Below, in pieces: positions 52,168 through 64,000 of a stretch of DNA of 64,000 bases; the stretch's first letter is position 1; each line of letters starts with the position of its first letter. Under the pieces are notes generated by a model that saw only the letters and a program-made list of their open reading frames with translations, did no database searches and had not been told where the DNA came from. Origin of the DNA: Hybos culiciformis (taxonomy: Eukaryota; Arthropoda; Insecta; Diptera; Hybotidae); contig OZ023275.1 in the NCBI GenBank assembly GCA_964007475.1, positions 3,720,001 to 3,784,000 of the forward strand. Direction: 5' to 3'. A program made the translations under genes and the position numbers.

Positions 52168-54914
52168 TCTAATTATAGCAGATGTTTAAATCATGAGATT
52201 TCGATTCATTGGAAAATAGAGCTTATATAATTTACTTTTTTTTTTTTTTTAATGTTGTTGTAATGAAAATAAATTTACATAATGAAAATAAAAGATAAAA
52301 TTGAAATTGAGATAAAAAAAAAATTAGATCAGCTTTTTAAAAAACCGTCCATTTATTTCAACCATATAATTGTAATTAAAAAATATTCAGATTTAAACTT
52401 CTGCTAAAAAGGAAATTTAAAACAATCAAAACTCGAATAACCCAACGATATTTTAAAGTTATATTTTAAAACACGTTAACTTTTTTTTAGCGTTTTAAAA
52501 ACTATATTTTGTCTGTGTTGTTTTATTAAAACATTAATTAGAAAAAAAAAATCTTTTACAAAAGCATTAATATTTCTAAAGTGTGTCAGTGAAGTCGTCA
52601 AAAAATATTCATTCTTCCTTTTTTCCTGAAAATTGTTATAAATTTTAGTTACCTATATATTGACAACTCGTAAAATTCAGCATTAAATATTTTGTATACG
52701 TCGAGGTTAAAAATTAATTTTTCACCTTCAGCCAAAAAGAAAATTAATTAATTAATATCATTATAATGAACTAACACAACTAGTCCCTATTATAAAAGTC
52801 AAATAAAACTATAAGTGACTAAGAAAGAAGATTAAACTATAATTTGATATAACTACATGTATATATTTTTCACAAATTAAAGTGATCATAAGAATAAAAT
52901 ATAAACAAGAATTTGGTTTAATTGAATTCTGAAGAACATAAAAAAGGGAAAGATACTATGCAAATTCCACCTATCAAAAACATTATATGTCCTTCCAGTT
53001 TTTCCAATGTCTTATTAATAACAAAATCTTGACAGGTGGAAAATTAAAATCAAGTTCTAATATATATTTAAATACTATTAAATAACATATTTAAAGAAAA
53101 TAAAAATTAAATAAAAAGTATTTATTCAAAAAAAAAAAAGAAATACCCTCAAAAATATTTATATATGCATTCCTTGATTTTTGTAAAAGTAAAAAAAAAA
53201 ATTAAATCAAAATAATAAAAATAAAATAATATTAACATCACAAAAATTTTAAATTTATAAGTTAATTAAAAAAAAAAAAGAAGTATTTTTTGTTAATAAA
53301 TCATAAGAATCTAAAGTGATTTTATATAAGTTAAGGATTTTTGTAGATTTTAGAATTTTAATTTAAATTAATCTTTCTGTAATTATAAATATAATTTAAA
53401 AAATTTAAACTAAAATTTAACAATAATTGGTATTTAGTTGTTATATTTTCCATACTTCCTGTATCAGAAAAAAAAAGATAATTTTTAATATCGCTTGTTG
53501 TAAGAATTTATTTGTTTGTCACAAAGAAGCCTTTCACTTAGTTTGTAAAATTTTACAATACAAAGATAGAAGACCACGAATAAATAACATAATAATTTAC
53601 ATTTATGATTATGTACATAATTTTTTTTGAAAAACATTCAATCAAATTTGTATCGTTTTTTTTATTGTTTTTTGATATTTTGGCCAAAATTTTTAAATCT
53701 AAATTACACATTCATACATATTTGTTCAGAAAAATAATGGGGAAAATTAATTCTCTTGAAATCCCAATTTTCTTGCTGTACTACAAAAGAAGCATAAAAT
53801 ATTTTTCATATTCGCTTTTGTGTCAATTATATTTAAACACGAAAATTTTCTTCAAAATACTCATTGAAAGCAAATGCATCACAAATAAAGTCTTTTCACT
53901 TCATAATGTTTTCATTGATAATGTTCAAACATTCAAAGCTAAAACTACATTGTGTTTCCTAATTTTGGTCAAATATAGAACAATCATTATAATTCATAAC
54001 CATAGATAGATTCTAGCTGTCATCAGTGAAATTATTTGAAAACAAGAATTACCTCAAGGCCTTTCAAACAAAATAGCACACACAATCTACTTTTCAAAGT
54101 TTTTCTTTTTTTTTTTGTGTTAATTAAAAAAAAATAGTTCTATTTAATTTGTATTAAGCATGTTATTATTTTTTAAAACAGTAAAAATCAAATTAAAATT
54201 AAAAAAAAAATACAAAAATACATAATCACAATAAATAGTTTCATTAAATTACATAATATGTAATAATTTTAGATTTTTGATTTAATGAGATTAGAGTAAT
54301 TAATAAAACGAAATAATTTTTTTTTTTTTATAAAATCATTCTCCAATTTATTTCGTTCCTATTTTGGTTACTTCTTTAGGGCCAGATATAATATGTTTAA
54401 AGTTTATAATAAAAATGATAACAACCAGCAGAAGTTCCCAAAATCGAAACGATAATGCAAATGATTGAGAATAAAATAAAAAATATCTTAATCTCATTGA
54501 AATAAAAATCAAAAATTATCAAATTAAAAGATACGAAACTCAAATCATTAAATAAATAATGTTTTTAATTTTAAAATTTTTTTTTGTTAAGTTTAAAATT
54601 ACCAAAATAAAAAAAATTTATGATTACTAAATATTTTTTTATTATTATTATTAATTTTTTTTTTTTAATCTTATTTTTCATTATTTACATATACTTATTA
54701 AATATTATTTTATTTTGTTTTTAAAATTTATTAAAAAAAAAATAAATAAAAATCTGTAATATTAAAAAAAAAAAATTTAAAAATTAAAAAAATTAATTAC
54801 ATAAGTCTTACCAATAAATAATTATTATTATATATATTTTTGTTATTTAATTTTTTTTTTTTTTAATTATTAATAATATTGAAAAGCAAAAAATATTATA
54901 TGTATATGTCAAAG

Positions 54915-54938
54915 AAAAAAAAAAAAAAAAAAAAAAAA
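54915..54938. repeat. Poly-A run of 24
   Basis: This is one of the longest uninterrupted homopolymers in the window, followed shortly by AAAAT repeats. It could be a retroposon tail or plain slippage. No body or target duplication is recognisable upstream. Confidence 0.7.
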
Positions 54939-57900
54939 TGTAAAAAAAAAATAAAATAAAATAAAATAAAAATTTAGGTACCATTTAACAAATTTTATCA
55001 AAATTTTGAAATTATTCAACAAAAAAATATATACTTATTATAAATAATTCAAAATTAATATTATTAATACAAAAAAAAAATATTTGGAACAAAAAAAAAA
55101 TAAGTGCTTTATATTTATGTAAAAAAAAAAAACATATTAAACGTATAAATTCATCAAAAAAAAGTAAATTTTATCAAAAATTGTCTACACTGTAGAGCAA
55201 AAAAATAACATTATTGTTGCACACAAATTTCAAATTTATATTTTAACAAAAATTTTGTTTTAGTTTAATAAAACAAAATTTAGGAAACATTTTTTTTTAA
55301 TAAACATCTTTAACACTCTTCTATGCAGATCAGCTCGAGATCTCTGCTCTTTTCGCTTTTTATTTTACTTTTACTAAATTATGATGTTTGATTGCAACAA
55401 TTATAAATTAGTTATATCTTTGACTATTTGTATATCAATACTTGTGGTTCTTTCTGCGAATAAAATGTTCAGTTTATAATGGCTTTATACTATATAATAA
55501 TATAAATATAAATTTACATAAAAGTGTTATAATTTTCATCAATATTTTTATACTATACTTTGAAAATTATTTCACCAAAAAAGTTTCCAAAAATATTCCT
55601 TCTTTGATGTTATTTTGGAATTTTAAAAACAAAAATTTTTTTTTTGCGCTCTCTTTGTAGACGGCATCCATCAATGTGCTACACATTATTTTAGAGAATA
55701 AAAGCGTAGATGCATGTTACATTTCAAACTTAAAATAAAATTAACAAAAAAAAAAAAAAAAATTTATAAAATGTTCAATAAATGTGCTTTAAAATAAACA
55801 AATAAATTATTTATAGTAAATTCTCTGTGAATGGAATAAACATTATTTGGTAAAAAAAAAAAAAAAATAAATAAAAGTACATGGTTTAATGGTAAAAATA
55901 TTGTAAAAAAAGTTCTGCACTAAATTCAAAAATAAGGAAATAAATAAAAGTTATTAGAAAATAAAAAAAGGGAAAAAAATAGAAGATTGATACTAGAAGC
56001 CATAAATACATATAACTTTTTGTTTCGAAAATTTCGCGGACTTAAATTACAATATTTTTATTCAGAATGATAACTTTTTGATATTATAAAATAAAAAAAA
56101 AATAAAATGCCTTCCTATTTTTTAATCTGAAATAGGGTTAGAAAATGTGCATGCTGCGATATAATAAAATTTATTGAAAATTAATATTTTAACAAAATTA
56201 TTATAAATATTTATGTATATTCGAAACAAAATAAAAAATAATTTCTTCAATTTTTTTTTTGTTTTTTTAAAGTTACTATTTTATAAATAATGCTTTAAAA
56301 AAAATTTCTAATTTTTTGTTTTCAACGATATATTCGTTATTTAGGTTTTCAATTAATTAATTTTTTTTTCAATATGTAGTAAAAAGGTTCCAAAAGTTCT
56401 TTTCTTTAAATTAAATTTTAATTAATTATTTTTTCATTTGTGCGGAAAATTTTTGTTTTATAATCTCTTTTTGGTAATAGAGAAATTTTCAATACTAAGA
56501 AACCATCATAAACTTTAATAGTGATACCGTACTAAATACCATACTAAGTTTCTGAATTAAAACCAAAATTTCGAAATGAGAATCTTTTTATTATTTTTAA
56601 AGCAAAGTACATTATTTTGTTTCTAAATCCAAATTTATTATTTAATTATTATATATATATATATAAATATATAGATTTTTGATTACATGCACAAAAGTTG
56701 ATATTTTTTTTTAATTTTTGACAAGAGCAAAAATTATATTTTAAAAAATATTTTACTTATTTTCAGTAGAGAATTTCTGTTTATTTAACAGTCCTAGCTT
56801 TCAAAATGCACAATTTTTTATATTTTTTTAATTTATTTATTTTTGTAGGTGCAAAGAATTTTTTTTTTTTTTTTCAAATCCAAGCAAATTAACAAACAAA
56901 ACTTATACACTAGGTGATTTTATTTTGTAGTAAAAAATTTCTTCTACAGTTCTACCAATCAAAATCAATTACATTTGTTCTGTGTGCAAATCTTATGGTA
57001 TTGTGCAAAATTGCATACATAATGAGGATAATTTAATTAAACAATAATTATATAACACTTATAATATTATTGTAGGAACCTACCTATTACTGTATAAATT
57101 TGTAATAACTAAATAAATTTATGCTTTTTCAATGTCTATTTTTTGTTACAACGATCAAAAATAATTAAATATAAAATGTAACGATATTAAGATGAAAATC
57201 TTCTATCATATAATAATTTTCACAATTCAAAATTACTTCACATTATTGTAATTTTAATAATCTTATAAAAATTCTGATGTAGATTATACTATCTACTATG
57301 TCCAGCTTCAAAATTAATACGTTGATCATTTCATATAATTTCAATCACATAATAAATTTCTTTAAATTATTTTATATTTCTTTCATTTTGATCGTTGTTA
57401 TTCGCAGTGAAATAATCAACTGTAGCTTATTTTTACTTTTGTTGGAGTTTTATTTTAAAATTGACCCAGTGCAGAAACCTATGGTAAAATTTTATTTGCT
57501 TTAAATATTTTTGCTTTATGGCTAGTTTTAATCAGTTTTTAATTGTATTATAAAAAATTAAATAAAGTGCTTATTTTTCTCAGAAAAAAAAAAAACAAAC
57601 AAACAAAATTTCAATAAATTACTTTTATTTTTAAATTTACCAAAATTTGTGAAATTACAAGAAATTATTTATATATACATACAAAAAACATTATAAATGT
57701 TGAAAAAAAAAAAAAAAAAAACAAAAATGAAAATTTTATGAAAAAGTTTTGATTCATTAAAAATATTAATAAAAACAAAAATTATATAAATTATAAATGT
57801 ATTAATTTTATTTTAAGACAAAAATTAAAAGAAAAATAAAAAATTTTGAAATTTTCAATTGTAAAATTTATTCAAAAATAATGTGGAAAATTTTCAAAAA

Positions 57901-58218
57901 TTACATAATTAAAAAAAAAATTATATTTTGAGAAGATAATTTGAACAAAATAAATCTACTCATGTACCTGTAAAAGAAATTGTTTTATTTTTTCCAAAAT
58001 TTTAGATTTTAACTAAATGAACTCCTTCTTGTGTGATGTAGGTGTAGTCAATTTTAGCAAATAGTGTCGTTCAATTATTAAATTATTGGAGTATCATGGA
58101 ATTTGGATAAAACTTTCTTTAACTTTCGTCCGTGCCTTAGATCTTATGAATTTTTATTTTATTTTATCGTGAAAATATACTTAATAAAGATTGTAGAATA
58201 TGTTAAAACAACAATTAC

Positions 58219-58329
58219 GTACAGCCATTGATTAAGAATACACAAAGATGGTTAGCTTCATACAACATTATTTTTGGTGAAAAAATGTTGTATGAAGCTA
58301 TTAATCTTTGTATACTTAATCAATGGTAC
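58219..58329. repeat. Long near-perfect hairpin (about 45-bp arms)
   Basis: The left arm (58225-58269) and right arm (58284-58326) are complementary over about 43 positions with a 2-nt bulge and a few mismatches. Shared blocks are CCATTGATTAAG, CAAAGAT and TAGCTTCATACAACATT. The loop is only about 14 nt. Both arms end outward in GTAC. It lies about 1.2 kb beyond the PI4KA stop, between the convergent 3' ends. It may be a foldback MITE, a hairpin-RNA source of siRNA or a long pre-miRNA. Confidence 0.75.
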
Positions 58330-59496
58330 AGCTTAATAAAATTTAATGCTAAGATTCCTTGACTGAAAATTTTATTCTAGAATTTTACTTCGAACGAAAT
58401 GCAGAGTTTCACATTTATCAGTGAATTCGATTATTTTATTATTTGTTTATTTATTTAAATTAGAATACTCAAGCTCATGTAAAATAAGAAAAACAAGAAA
58501 AACACATAATGATGATACAATCAAATGTAAAAGCACAGAAATTTTGGTTCATAGAAATTATAATGAATAAGGTAACAACTTTAAGCAGTAATCACTTAAA
58601 CTGCCAAAAATCGAATCAAATAATGAATAAATCATGAAATTGACTTACAAAAAAAATTAGCCTCTCAATTTTGATAATACAGTTTCCCCTTCATGCGGTC
58701 TAAACTCAAGCAGTTATTATTTTAATGTTTTGGAATGGACACTGCCTCCTGCCTAGTGTGGAAAAAAAATATTGTTTCTTTGAGCTTTAAATAGTTTTAG
58801 CTTTATTCACTTTTTTGTATATTTAACATTTTTACTTACGTAATCTCATAAAAATATTCAAAACATCAGATAACAATAAATTTTTTTTAAACAAATTTAT
58901 AAATATGTTTTTATATATATAAATTAATCAATAAAATTGAAAATAAAATGAGCAATTCATAAAAATTTTCAATTAATCAGCCTAAAATAACAATTTTAAG
59001 TTTAATTGAATAATATAAATACTTAATGAATAGCCAATACCCACAGTGTTCCATCTGTCATTTCAAGAAATTAATTCAATTCTAGAAAAAATTTTTGATA
59101 TGAAATAAATAAGCTTAACAATATTTATACATGTATAGCATTTAAAAAATATTTAAAAATACATTTAAATTGCAAAATTGCAATAGTTTCAAAACTTAAC
59201 TAATACTGATTTACCATTTAATTTCAAAAACAATAAACTTTAATGCAATATACACATTTACATTATACATTTAAGATTATATATATAATATACATTCAAA
59301 TCTACAATTCAATCTGCAGGTTCGAAATACGACGGGCCGAAATTTTTGTTTTTAAAAATTTACAGTACATATTAAATTGAAAAAAATACCAAGGTATTAG
59401 TTTACATAATAATTTCACCGGCTTACCTAAGTATTATATAATTTCACTTTAACAATATAAATGAATATTGTAACAGAGTAGGTACAATATATTAAA

Positions 59497-59502
59497 TTTA
59501 TT
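59497..59502 (-). terminator. First canonical polyadenylation signal after PI4KA
   Basis: On the minus strand, AATAAA lies about 65 nt downstream of the PI4KA stop codon, the first such hexamer there. It is plausible for a short 3' UTR, but such hexamers are frequent in this DNA. Confidence 0.4.
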
Positions 59503-59566
59503 TCAAAAACTTGACTTCAGATTTCCTTTTCTTAATAAATATTCAATGAATATCTTTTTATCCCAT

Positions 59567-59952
59567 TTAATAAGGAATTTGATTTTGATAATATTGAATC
59601 ATATCATAAGTTCTTGTACGGAAATTTTGATATGAATTTCGAATGACACCTAACATATGTTGAGCTGCTTCCTTATTATTTTTATTTGGAGCAAACCGTT
59701 GTTTTAGCAAATTTATTGTTTGTCCCCGGAAACATGGTAAACCTGTGTCCAACATTAATGAAACTAATGAAACAATAGCATCTTGATAAGGTCGTATCGC
59801 TAAAAATGCTTGAACGCATAATTCACAAAACCATTTAAATGCTGGAGCTTCCATTTTACCACCCATTATCATTATCATTTCATCAGTTAGCTTGATATCA
59901 GGTTCAAATCCGATATTGCCACCAGGCGATGACTCAAACATAAACCCGAAGT
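59567..59952 (-). CDS. PI4KIIIalpha: PI4KA exon G (activation loop and C-terminus)
   Basis: It completes the DFG Asp codon and encodes [60 protein letters not shown] and the terminal [15 protein letters not shown] with a TAA stop. The acceptor is ATTTTAG at 59953-59955. The C-terminal helix essential in this family is intact. Confidence 0.96.
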
Positions 59953-62900
59953 CTAAAATAAAATAATTGTACATTAAATAAACATTTCAAGTTTGATAGA
60001 TTTTTATTTTGATTTTAAGACAATTTTTCGGGATTAGGTATATATTCTTCTTTTTTTAAAGCAAATTTTTGACATTTTATCATCAAACAATTAAAACTTT
60101 TTACCTTATAATGGAATTGATATTTGTCTAGCCAATGTTGTGAGTTTTTAAAATTAAAATATAATAATAATTTACTTACCAATATGAATAATATGACCAT
60201 CTTTGTCTATCATGATGTTACCATTATGTCGATCCTTAATTTGTAACAAATATCCTACAACGGAATAAGCAGCCATTGATTTCACAAAGTTAGCACGTGC
60301 AGCTTGGAATTCTTTTGAGTTTTCTTCTCCGTATTGATGCAAGAAATATTCATACAATCCAGAATCTGTTTGCCTACCTAATTGATCTCGAGATTTAGCA
60401 TTAGGAACACATTCAATAACTCCGCACTACAAATTAAAATAAATTACGTGAAAATTAAATTTTATGGTTAACTAACAAATTACCCCTGGAGCTGTAGCAA
60501 CAACTCGATAAGGAAACAGAAACAATTCTAATCCAACTTGTTGAAATATGTTTTTGAATATCGTTATTACTTGCAAAGCCAACATATCTTGTCTAACATC
60601 ATCTCCAACCTTGAAAATTGCAGCTTGCCATGACTCAACACCGTGAGTTGTGTGTGCATCTTCTTGGGAATTCTAAAACACACCAAATTAGTTTGTTCTT
60701 TGGTCCTGAATATGCGTAAAGGACAAAATAAAGTGTTTTTTTTTTCGAGTTTGAGGTTAAAGTTTCCATATTTTAAACGCAAATTGTAATAAAAAAAAAC
60801 TTATTTCATCCTATACCTACATTAAACATTAAAAAAAACTAATAATCAAATTAATTATTTTAATTGAAAGTTAGTTTGAGTTAATTCAAGTATTACTTTA
60901 AAGTGATTGCTTACTGGATTATTTGAGACTTCCATTGCTCTGGTTTCTAATTCAGTAATTCCACAACGATACACTCTGAATCTAGCTAAATATGGAGCTT
61001 TGGCTGCGCTCTATAAAAAAAAAGTTGGTGTGATGATATTCAAATTTCAATATCATAAAACAAACCTGCATTGGTGTTCCACTATTGTAGTCAATATCAA
61101 CAACCATTGCTTCCGGATTCGATGGTAAGTAACAACCACTTTGAACTTTAATTTTGCTTAAAGCTTCTAAGCACGCCTTTTTTCTAGACGGACCTTTAGG
61201 AAAACTTCTAATTTCTCCAGAAACAGCAGTGATCTTTCCGAAGAAGTCAAACTCACGTTCGTAAAATCTTTTAGCGGCACCCGAGAAACTAGATATTAAA
61301 TTAGCGCTGAGTGCTTCTAGCGCATCATACAAACTTGGATCTCTGTGTAGTTGATCTTCATCCATAAACATATTAGTTTGCATATTCCAAATCATCTGAT
61401 GTGCAACAATTTGGGACTTCTGAGACACATTTTTGATAAATTCTGTTACATAACCCATACTATCGTGACGCAGCGCTTGCACCAATTGTGGAATATAAGG
61501 TAAAACTGCTTCGGCCGGGTATGAAGATAATGTTTTAACTGCATATTGAGATGTCAAAGGATGAGCAGGATATTGTCTTGAAAAATATGAGAGCGCCTGA
61601 ATTGGACTAACTGGAGCCCAATTGAGCATATAAATCAAATCTGGAATTTCATTAAGTAAGTTTTTTATAGTAACCAAATACTTGAGAGCTTCTGGAATGT
61701 GAGCCGCAGACATAGGATCAAAAAGTACTAGTCGAGATACTTCATCTTCAATTGAGTCCGAATTTCGAATTCTCTGTGGTAGAAATATGGCTAGTGCAGG
61801 GTTATAAGCCCATGCAAGGCGAGTATAGTCCCGCCATATATTTAATTTGACAGGACGAGCTCGCCACTCATTTATTTGCTCTTCACCTGGTATTAATAAA
61901 TCAGGTGAACTATTTGGATTATACCATGTTATAAGAAATTCGATTTCTACCGCAAGCAATTCCAAAATTAAATTTCTTTTCTTCATATAATCTTTATCAT
62001 AAGAATCTTTTGGGAACGGTAATCTTTTCGACCTGTTCGATTTCTTGGATAATGTTGACGTTGAATGAGGCATAGTATTATACCATCCACCAGCATTTGA
62101 TGAAGTTGATCGTGCCAACTCTCCACCGCTAATAATTGAAGCAGTCTCAGGATTTTGTCGAACCGATAACATTTGTGATGAAGGTGTTACATCACCAATA
62201 TCCCCAACTTCAGAAGCTACTAAATGTTTTTTCTCACTTCTCATTGTTTGCCAAAACTTCAACATAATTAAAATATCTTCTTGAAGTTCCTCTTTGGATT
62301 TATTGGGACACGTTTGGGGTCCACAAAAATAATCTAATGCATTACTATAAATACGTTCACGTAATATGTTTCTTGCCAATGATTTAGGTATCGTATTTCC
62401 TTGTAACAACGATAATCCACATTGAAGCAACTTGAATCTACACCCCACTACACATACGTGACGAGTTTGTTTGGATGCTTTCTGTATTGGTAGGCATCGA
62501 TGTAAAAGAAGGGAAAATAATTCAACTTTATCACGGTTACAATATTTTGCGGTATCAACCATTTCTGATATTGATTGTAACCAAACCATGTGAGGTCCAA
62601 CAGCTATTGGTTTGGGAATCAGTTTACAACCCTCATATGCAGCTAATGGATTCGTGATATCGGTTTCCTCGGAGAAGAGACCCATTTTCATTTCGAAAGT
62701 TGTTTGCCAGGCACAAACCATTTCTTGGAGGAAACATAGTTCAAGGTCTTGGCGAGCAGTTAGTATCCATTGCCAGCATTCAACTGCAGTTTCAACAGCT
62801 GGTTTAGTGAAAAGTGCCACTTGAGAAGTACCTGAAACAAACAATACTTAGTCAAAAAAGGGAAACAATTTGTTATAAGGCATCGTAAATAACATACAAA

Positions 62901-64000
62901 TTGCGTGTAGTAGTTTCCGCTCGATTCCAGAACACAAAATTAAATAAGCGGTTGCTCTCCAAAGAGCACCTCGATGCTTGCTATCACTTTTATCTGCACA
63001 TGATTCCCAAATATCTTTCACTAATCTGTCTGCCAAACCAACTTTCATTTCATCACTCAAAACTGCTAGTTGCCCAGCGATTTCTCCTGCATATTTACTT
63101 CGATTACACAAAACTGATACAAATCTAGGAGTATCTGAATTGACACAATTTGGACGTTTCGATATTGAAGGTAACGCATTTGGGTACAAAGTGCTCGAAC
63201 AAATTACTGAATCAAATGCTAATGCAAGTCCACTATGATGAGAAAAAGTTGATGTCGGAATATAATTGGTATATTCTTGTAAATGAGATCTTGTTGAACG
63301 TGGTGCCCATTTCATGGCTTCATTTACAATACCTTGACATCGATCAGCGAAGTCCTTTAATCGACTCTCCCTGGCTGGTAAAGAATCCATCAGTTGTAAA
63401 GAAAATGGAGTACCAGCAACACGCAAAGTTGGACTTTCTTCGTTTGGATCCAATGTTAATGAAAATGCTAATAATTGCAAAACATCCAACATACACCAAA
63501 GTACTCTTCGATTCCATAATAAATGTGGAAACTTATCAACTAATTGAGCTAAGTATTGATCCGCAACCAACTGAATTTGTTTATGAATGTGATTAAAATA
63601 AACCAATAAAAACATTGCTTGAGTTTCCAAAATTTGCTCCCGTATCTGGTCTTGGCCAAATATAATGTTTCGAAATTTTTCAAACACCTGATCAGCAATA
63701 CTGAAAACGTTAGGTAGATTATTTATTTTTTTAAACAAAACCATTTTTTATTAAAAAAATCAAAATTAATGAATACTAAGGGGAAATTTAAGTTATTACA
63801 ATTGAATTTGATATTATTATTTGAGTAATAAGTTTAATGATAATATGCATCAAAATTTAAAAGGATAAATTAATAATTTCCAAACAGGTATTCAAAAAAG
63901 TCACTAAATCATACAAACCATTTAACACATTGCCATATACCAGATTTATCTTTTTGTAAAGCTGTATCGCACAAATAACTCAGAATTGGTTCTAAACTTG
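59567..64000 (-). CDS. PI4KIIIalpha: Phosphatidylinositol 4-kinase III alpha, C-terminal ~1,188 residues (5' part beyond the window)
   Basis: Seven exons join in frame: 64000-63919, 63700-62898, 62831-61066, 61010-60915, 60672-60484, 60426-60180 and 59952-59567. The enzyme phosphorylates phosphatidylinositol at the 4-position to make plasma-membrane PI4P. In animals it works with TTC7, FAM126/hyccin and EFR3. Fragment residues about 1-580 belong to the long alpha-solenoid. About 580-760 are the PIK helical region (starting near [15 protein letters not shown]). About 890-1188 are the kinase domain, with the ATP-binding Lys in FKVGDD (about 936), catalytic loop DRHNGN (1043-1048) and DFG (1061-1063). 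The C-terminus ([15 protein letters not shown]) matches vertebrate PI4KA as I recall it. Vertebrate PI4KA is about 2,100 aa, so roughly 900 residues are missing at the right edge. No break is seen. PI4K-beta or type II kinases are excluded by this solenoid and C-terminus. Confidence 0.96.
60180..60426 (-). CDS. PI4KIIIalpha: PI4KA exon F (catalytic loop)
   Basis: It encodes [40 protein letters not shown] and [20 protein letters not shown], ending one base into the DFG Asp codon (GTAAGT donor). Asp in DRHNGN is the catalytic-loop Asp of PI3/PI4 kinases. All expected residues are present. Confidence 0.95.
60484..60672 (-). CDS. PI4KIIIalpha: PI4KA exon E (N-lobe, ATP-binding Lys)
   Basis: This 63-codon phase-0 exon encodes [20 protein letters not shown] and [14 protein letters not shown]. 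The Lys of FKVGDD is the expected ATP-contacting residue. The acceptor is GTGTTTTAG and the donor GTAATT. An overlapping open frame starting at 60782 is a different reading frame of this exon plus intron and is not real. Confidence 0.93.
60915..61010 (-). CDS. PI4KIIIalpha: PI4KA exon D (start of kinase domain)
   Basis: A 96-bp, 32-codon phase-0 exon, too short to stand out as an open frame. It encodes [20 protein letters not shown] then [12 protein letters not shown], aligned by memory with [17 protein letters not shown] in vertebrates. The acceptor is TTTTTATAG and the donor GTAAGC. Confidence 0.92.
61066..62831 (-). CDS. PI4KIIIalpha: PI4KA exon C (solenoid end, PIK helical domain)
   Basis: This 1,766-bp exon is the longest of the gene. 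The acceptor is TGTTTCAG, so the upstream Met in the same open frame (62844) is intronic. It includes blocks strongly like vertebrate PI4[64 protein letters not shown] and [18 protein letters not shown]. It ends with [20 protein letters not shown] then TPMQ at a phase-0 donor GTTTGT. A Ser-rich low-complexity loop (about 62000-62200) lies between conserved blocks. Confidence 0.96.
62898..63700 (-). CDS. PI4KIIIalpha: PI4KA exon B (solenoid region)
   Basis: The acceptor is CGTTTTCAG and the donor GTATGT, ending in phase 1. The Met codon at 63744 that opens this frame is intronic, not a start. The exon encodes [38 protein letters not shown] and later [17 protein letters not shown], all helical-solenoid sequence typical of PI4KA. 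At its end LLHAI joins exon C through a split Cys codon. Confidence 0.9.
63919..64000 (-). CDS. PI4KIIIalpha: PI4KA exon A (partial, cut by the window edge)
   Basis: It encodes [20 protein letters not shown] then IWQCVK. A stronger-looking donor GTATGA four bases further on would put the next exon out of frame. The donor GTTTGT at 63918 keeps phase 2 and gives [12 protein letters not shown] across the junction, so it is preferred; the same GTTTGT donor type is used at 61065. Confidence 0.8.

Larger units (their letters stand above)
51867..59566. other. Convergent intergenic region holding the 3' UTRs of ATF3 and PI4KA
   Basis: Both flanking genes point into this 7.7-kb stretch. It is A/T simple sequence with many AATAAA hexamers on both strands, so UTR ends cannot be fixed. 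A poly-A run (54915-54938) and a long hairpin (58219-58329) are the only distinct structures. The open frame at 53605-54009 (134 codons) has the Ile/Phe/Lys/Tyr composition of random A/T-rich DNA and is not called. Confidence 0.75.

Noticed and set aside
53605..54009. 134-codon open frame between the two genes
   Set aside because: It has the same low-complexity A/T-driven composition and no recognisable family. It lies in probable 3' UTR or intergenic DNA.
60015..60200. 61-codon minus-strand frame in the last large PI4KA intron
   Set aside because: It spans the donor at 60180 and runs into intron in a different frame. It has no kinase-like sequence.
62475..63596. Several plus-strand open frames of 60-148 codons opposite PI4KA
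   Set aside because: They overlap conserved PI4KA exons in the antisense direction and have no independent similarity or context.
62844..63744. Met codons at 63744 and 62844 as possible PI4KA starts
   Set aside because: Both lie in introns just upstream of good acceptors. Conserved sequence continues from upstream exons, so translation starts beyond the window.

Overview
The window looks like nuclear DNA of an insect, probably a fly or midge (Diptera). It is extremely AT-rich (about four-fifths A+T by eye), full of A/T homopolymers and AAT or TTTA microsatellites, and contains spliced genes with GT-AG introns. The two genes are recognised by protein similarity from memory. Species and order are inferences.

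Layout: (1) Positions 1-34119 hold no coding gene that I can support. They contain a tRNA-derived SINE-like relic (8850-8930), a cluster of perfect or near-perfect hairpins and minisatellites (15778-16691), an excess of GGCGCC palindromes including E2F-like sites, and a microRNA-like hairpin about 1 kb upstream of the next gene (33080-33150). (2) Positions 34120-51866 (+) hold a complete insect-type ATF3 bZIP gene in three coding exons (136 + 30 + 427 codons = 593 aa), split by introns of 5.7 and 10.3 kb. Intron 1 carries a 103-bp/206-bp tandem array and a pogo/Tigger-like 544-bp transposon with TA target duplication, both inside a larger inverted-repeat-bounded segment. Intron 2 carries a candidate MITE. 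(3) Positions 51867-59566 are a convergent intergenic region holding the two 3' ends and one long near-perfect hairpin (58219-58329). (4) Positions 59567-64000 (-) hold the 3' half of a phosphatidylinositol 4-kinase III alpha gene (PI4KA). Its seven coding exons, reassembled here, give about 1,188 C-terminal residues with an intact kinase domain. The 5' half lies beyond the right edge.

The two genes converge and are not a functional unit. ATF3 is a stress-responsive AP-1/CREB-like nuclear factor; PI4KIII-alpha makes plasma-membrane PI4P. They also differ in architecture: long repeat-bearing introns in ATF3, introns of 55-242 bp in PI4KA. No prokaryotic-style system, CRISPR array, virus or toxin gene was seen. 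The most unusual material is non-coding: hairpins, the higher-order tandem array and small DNA transposons.
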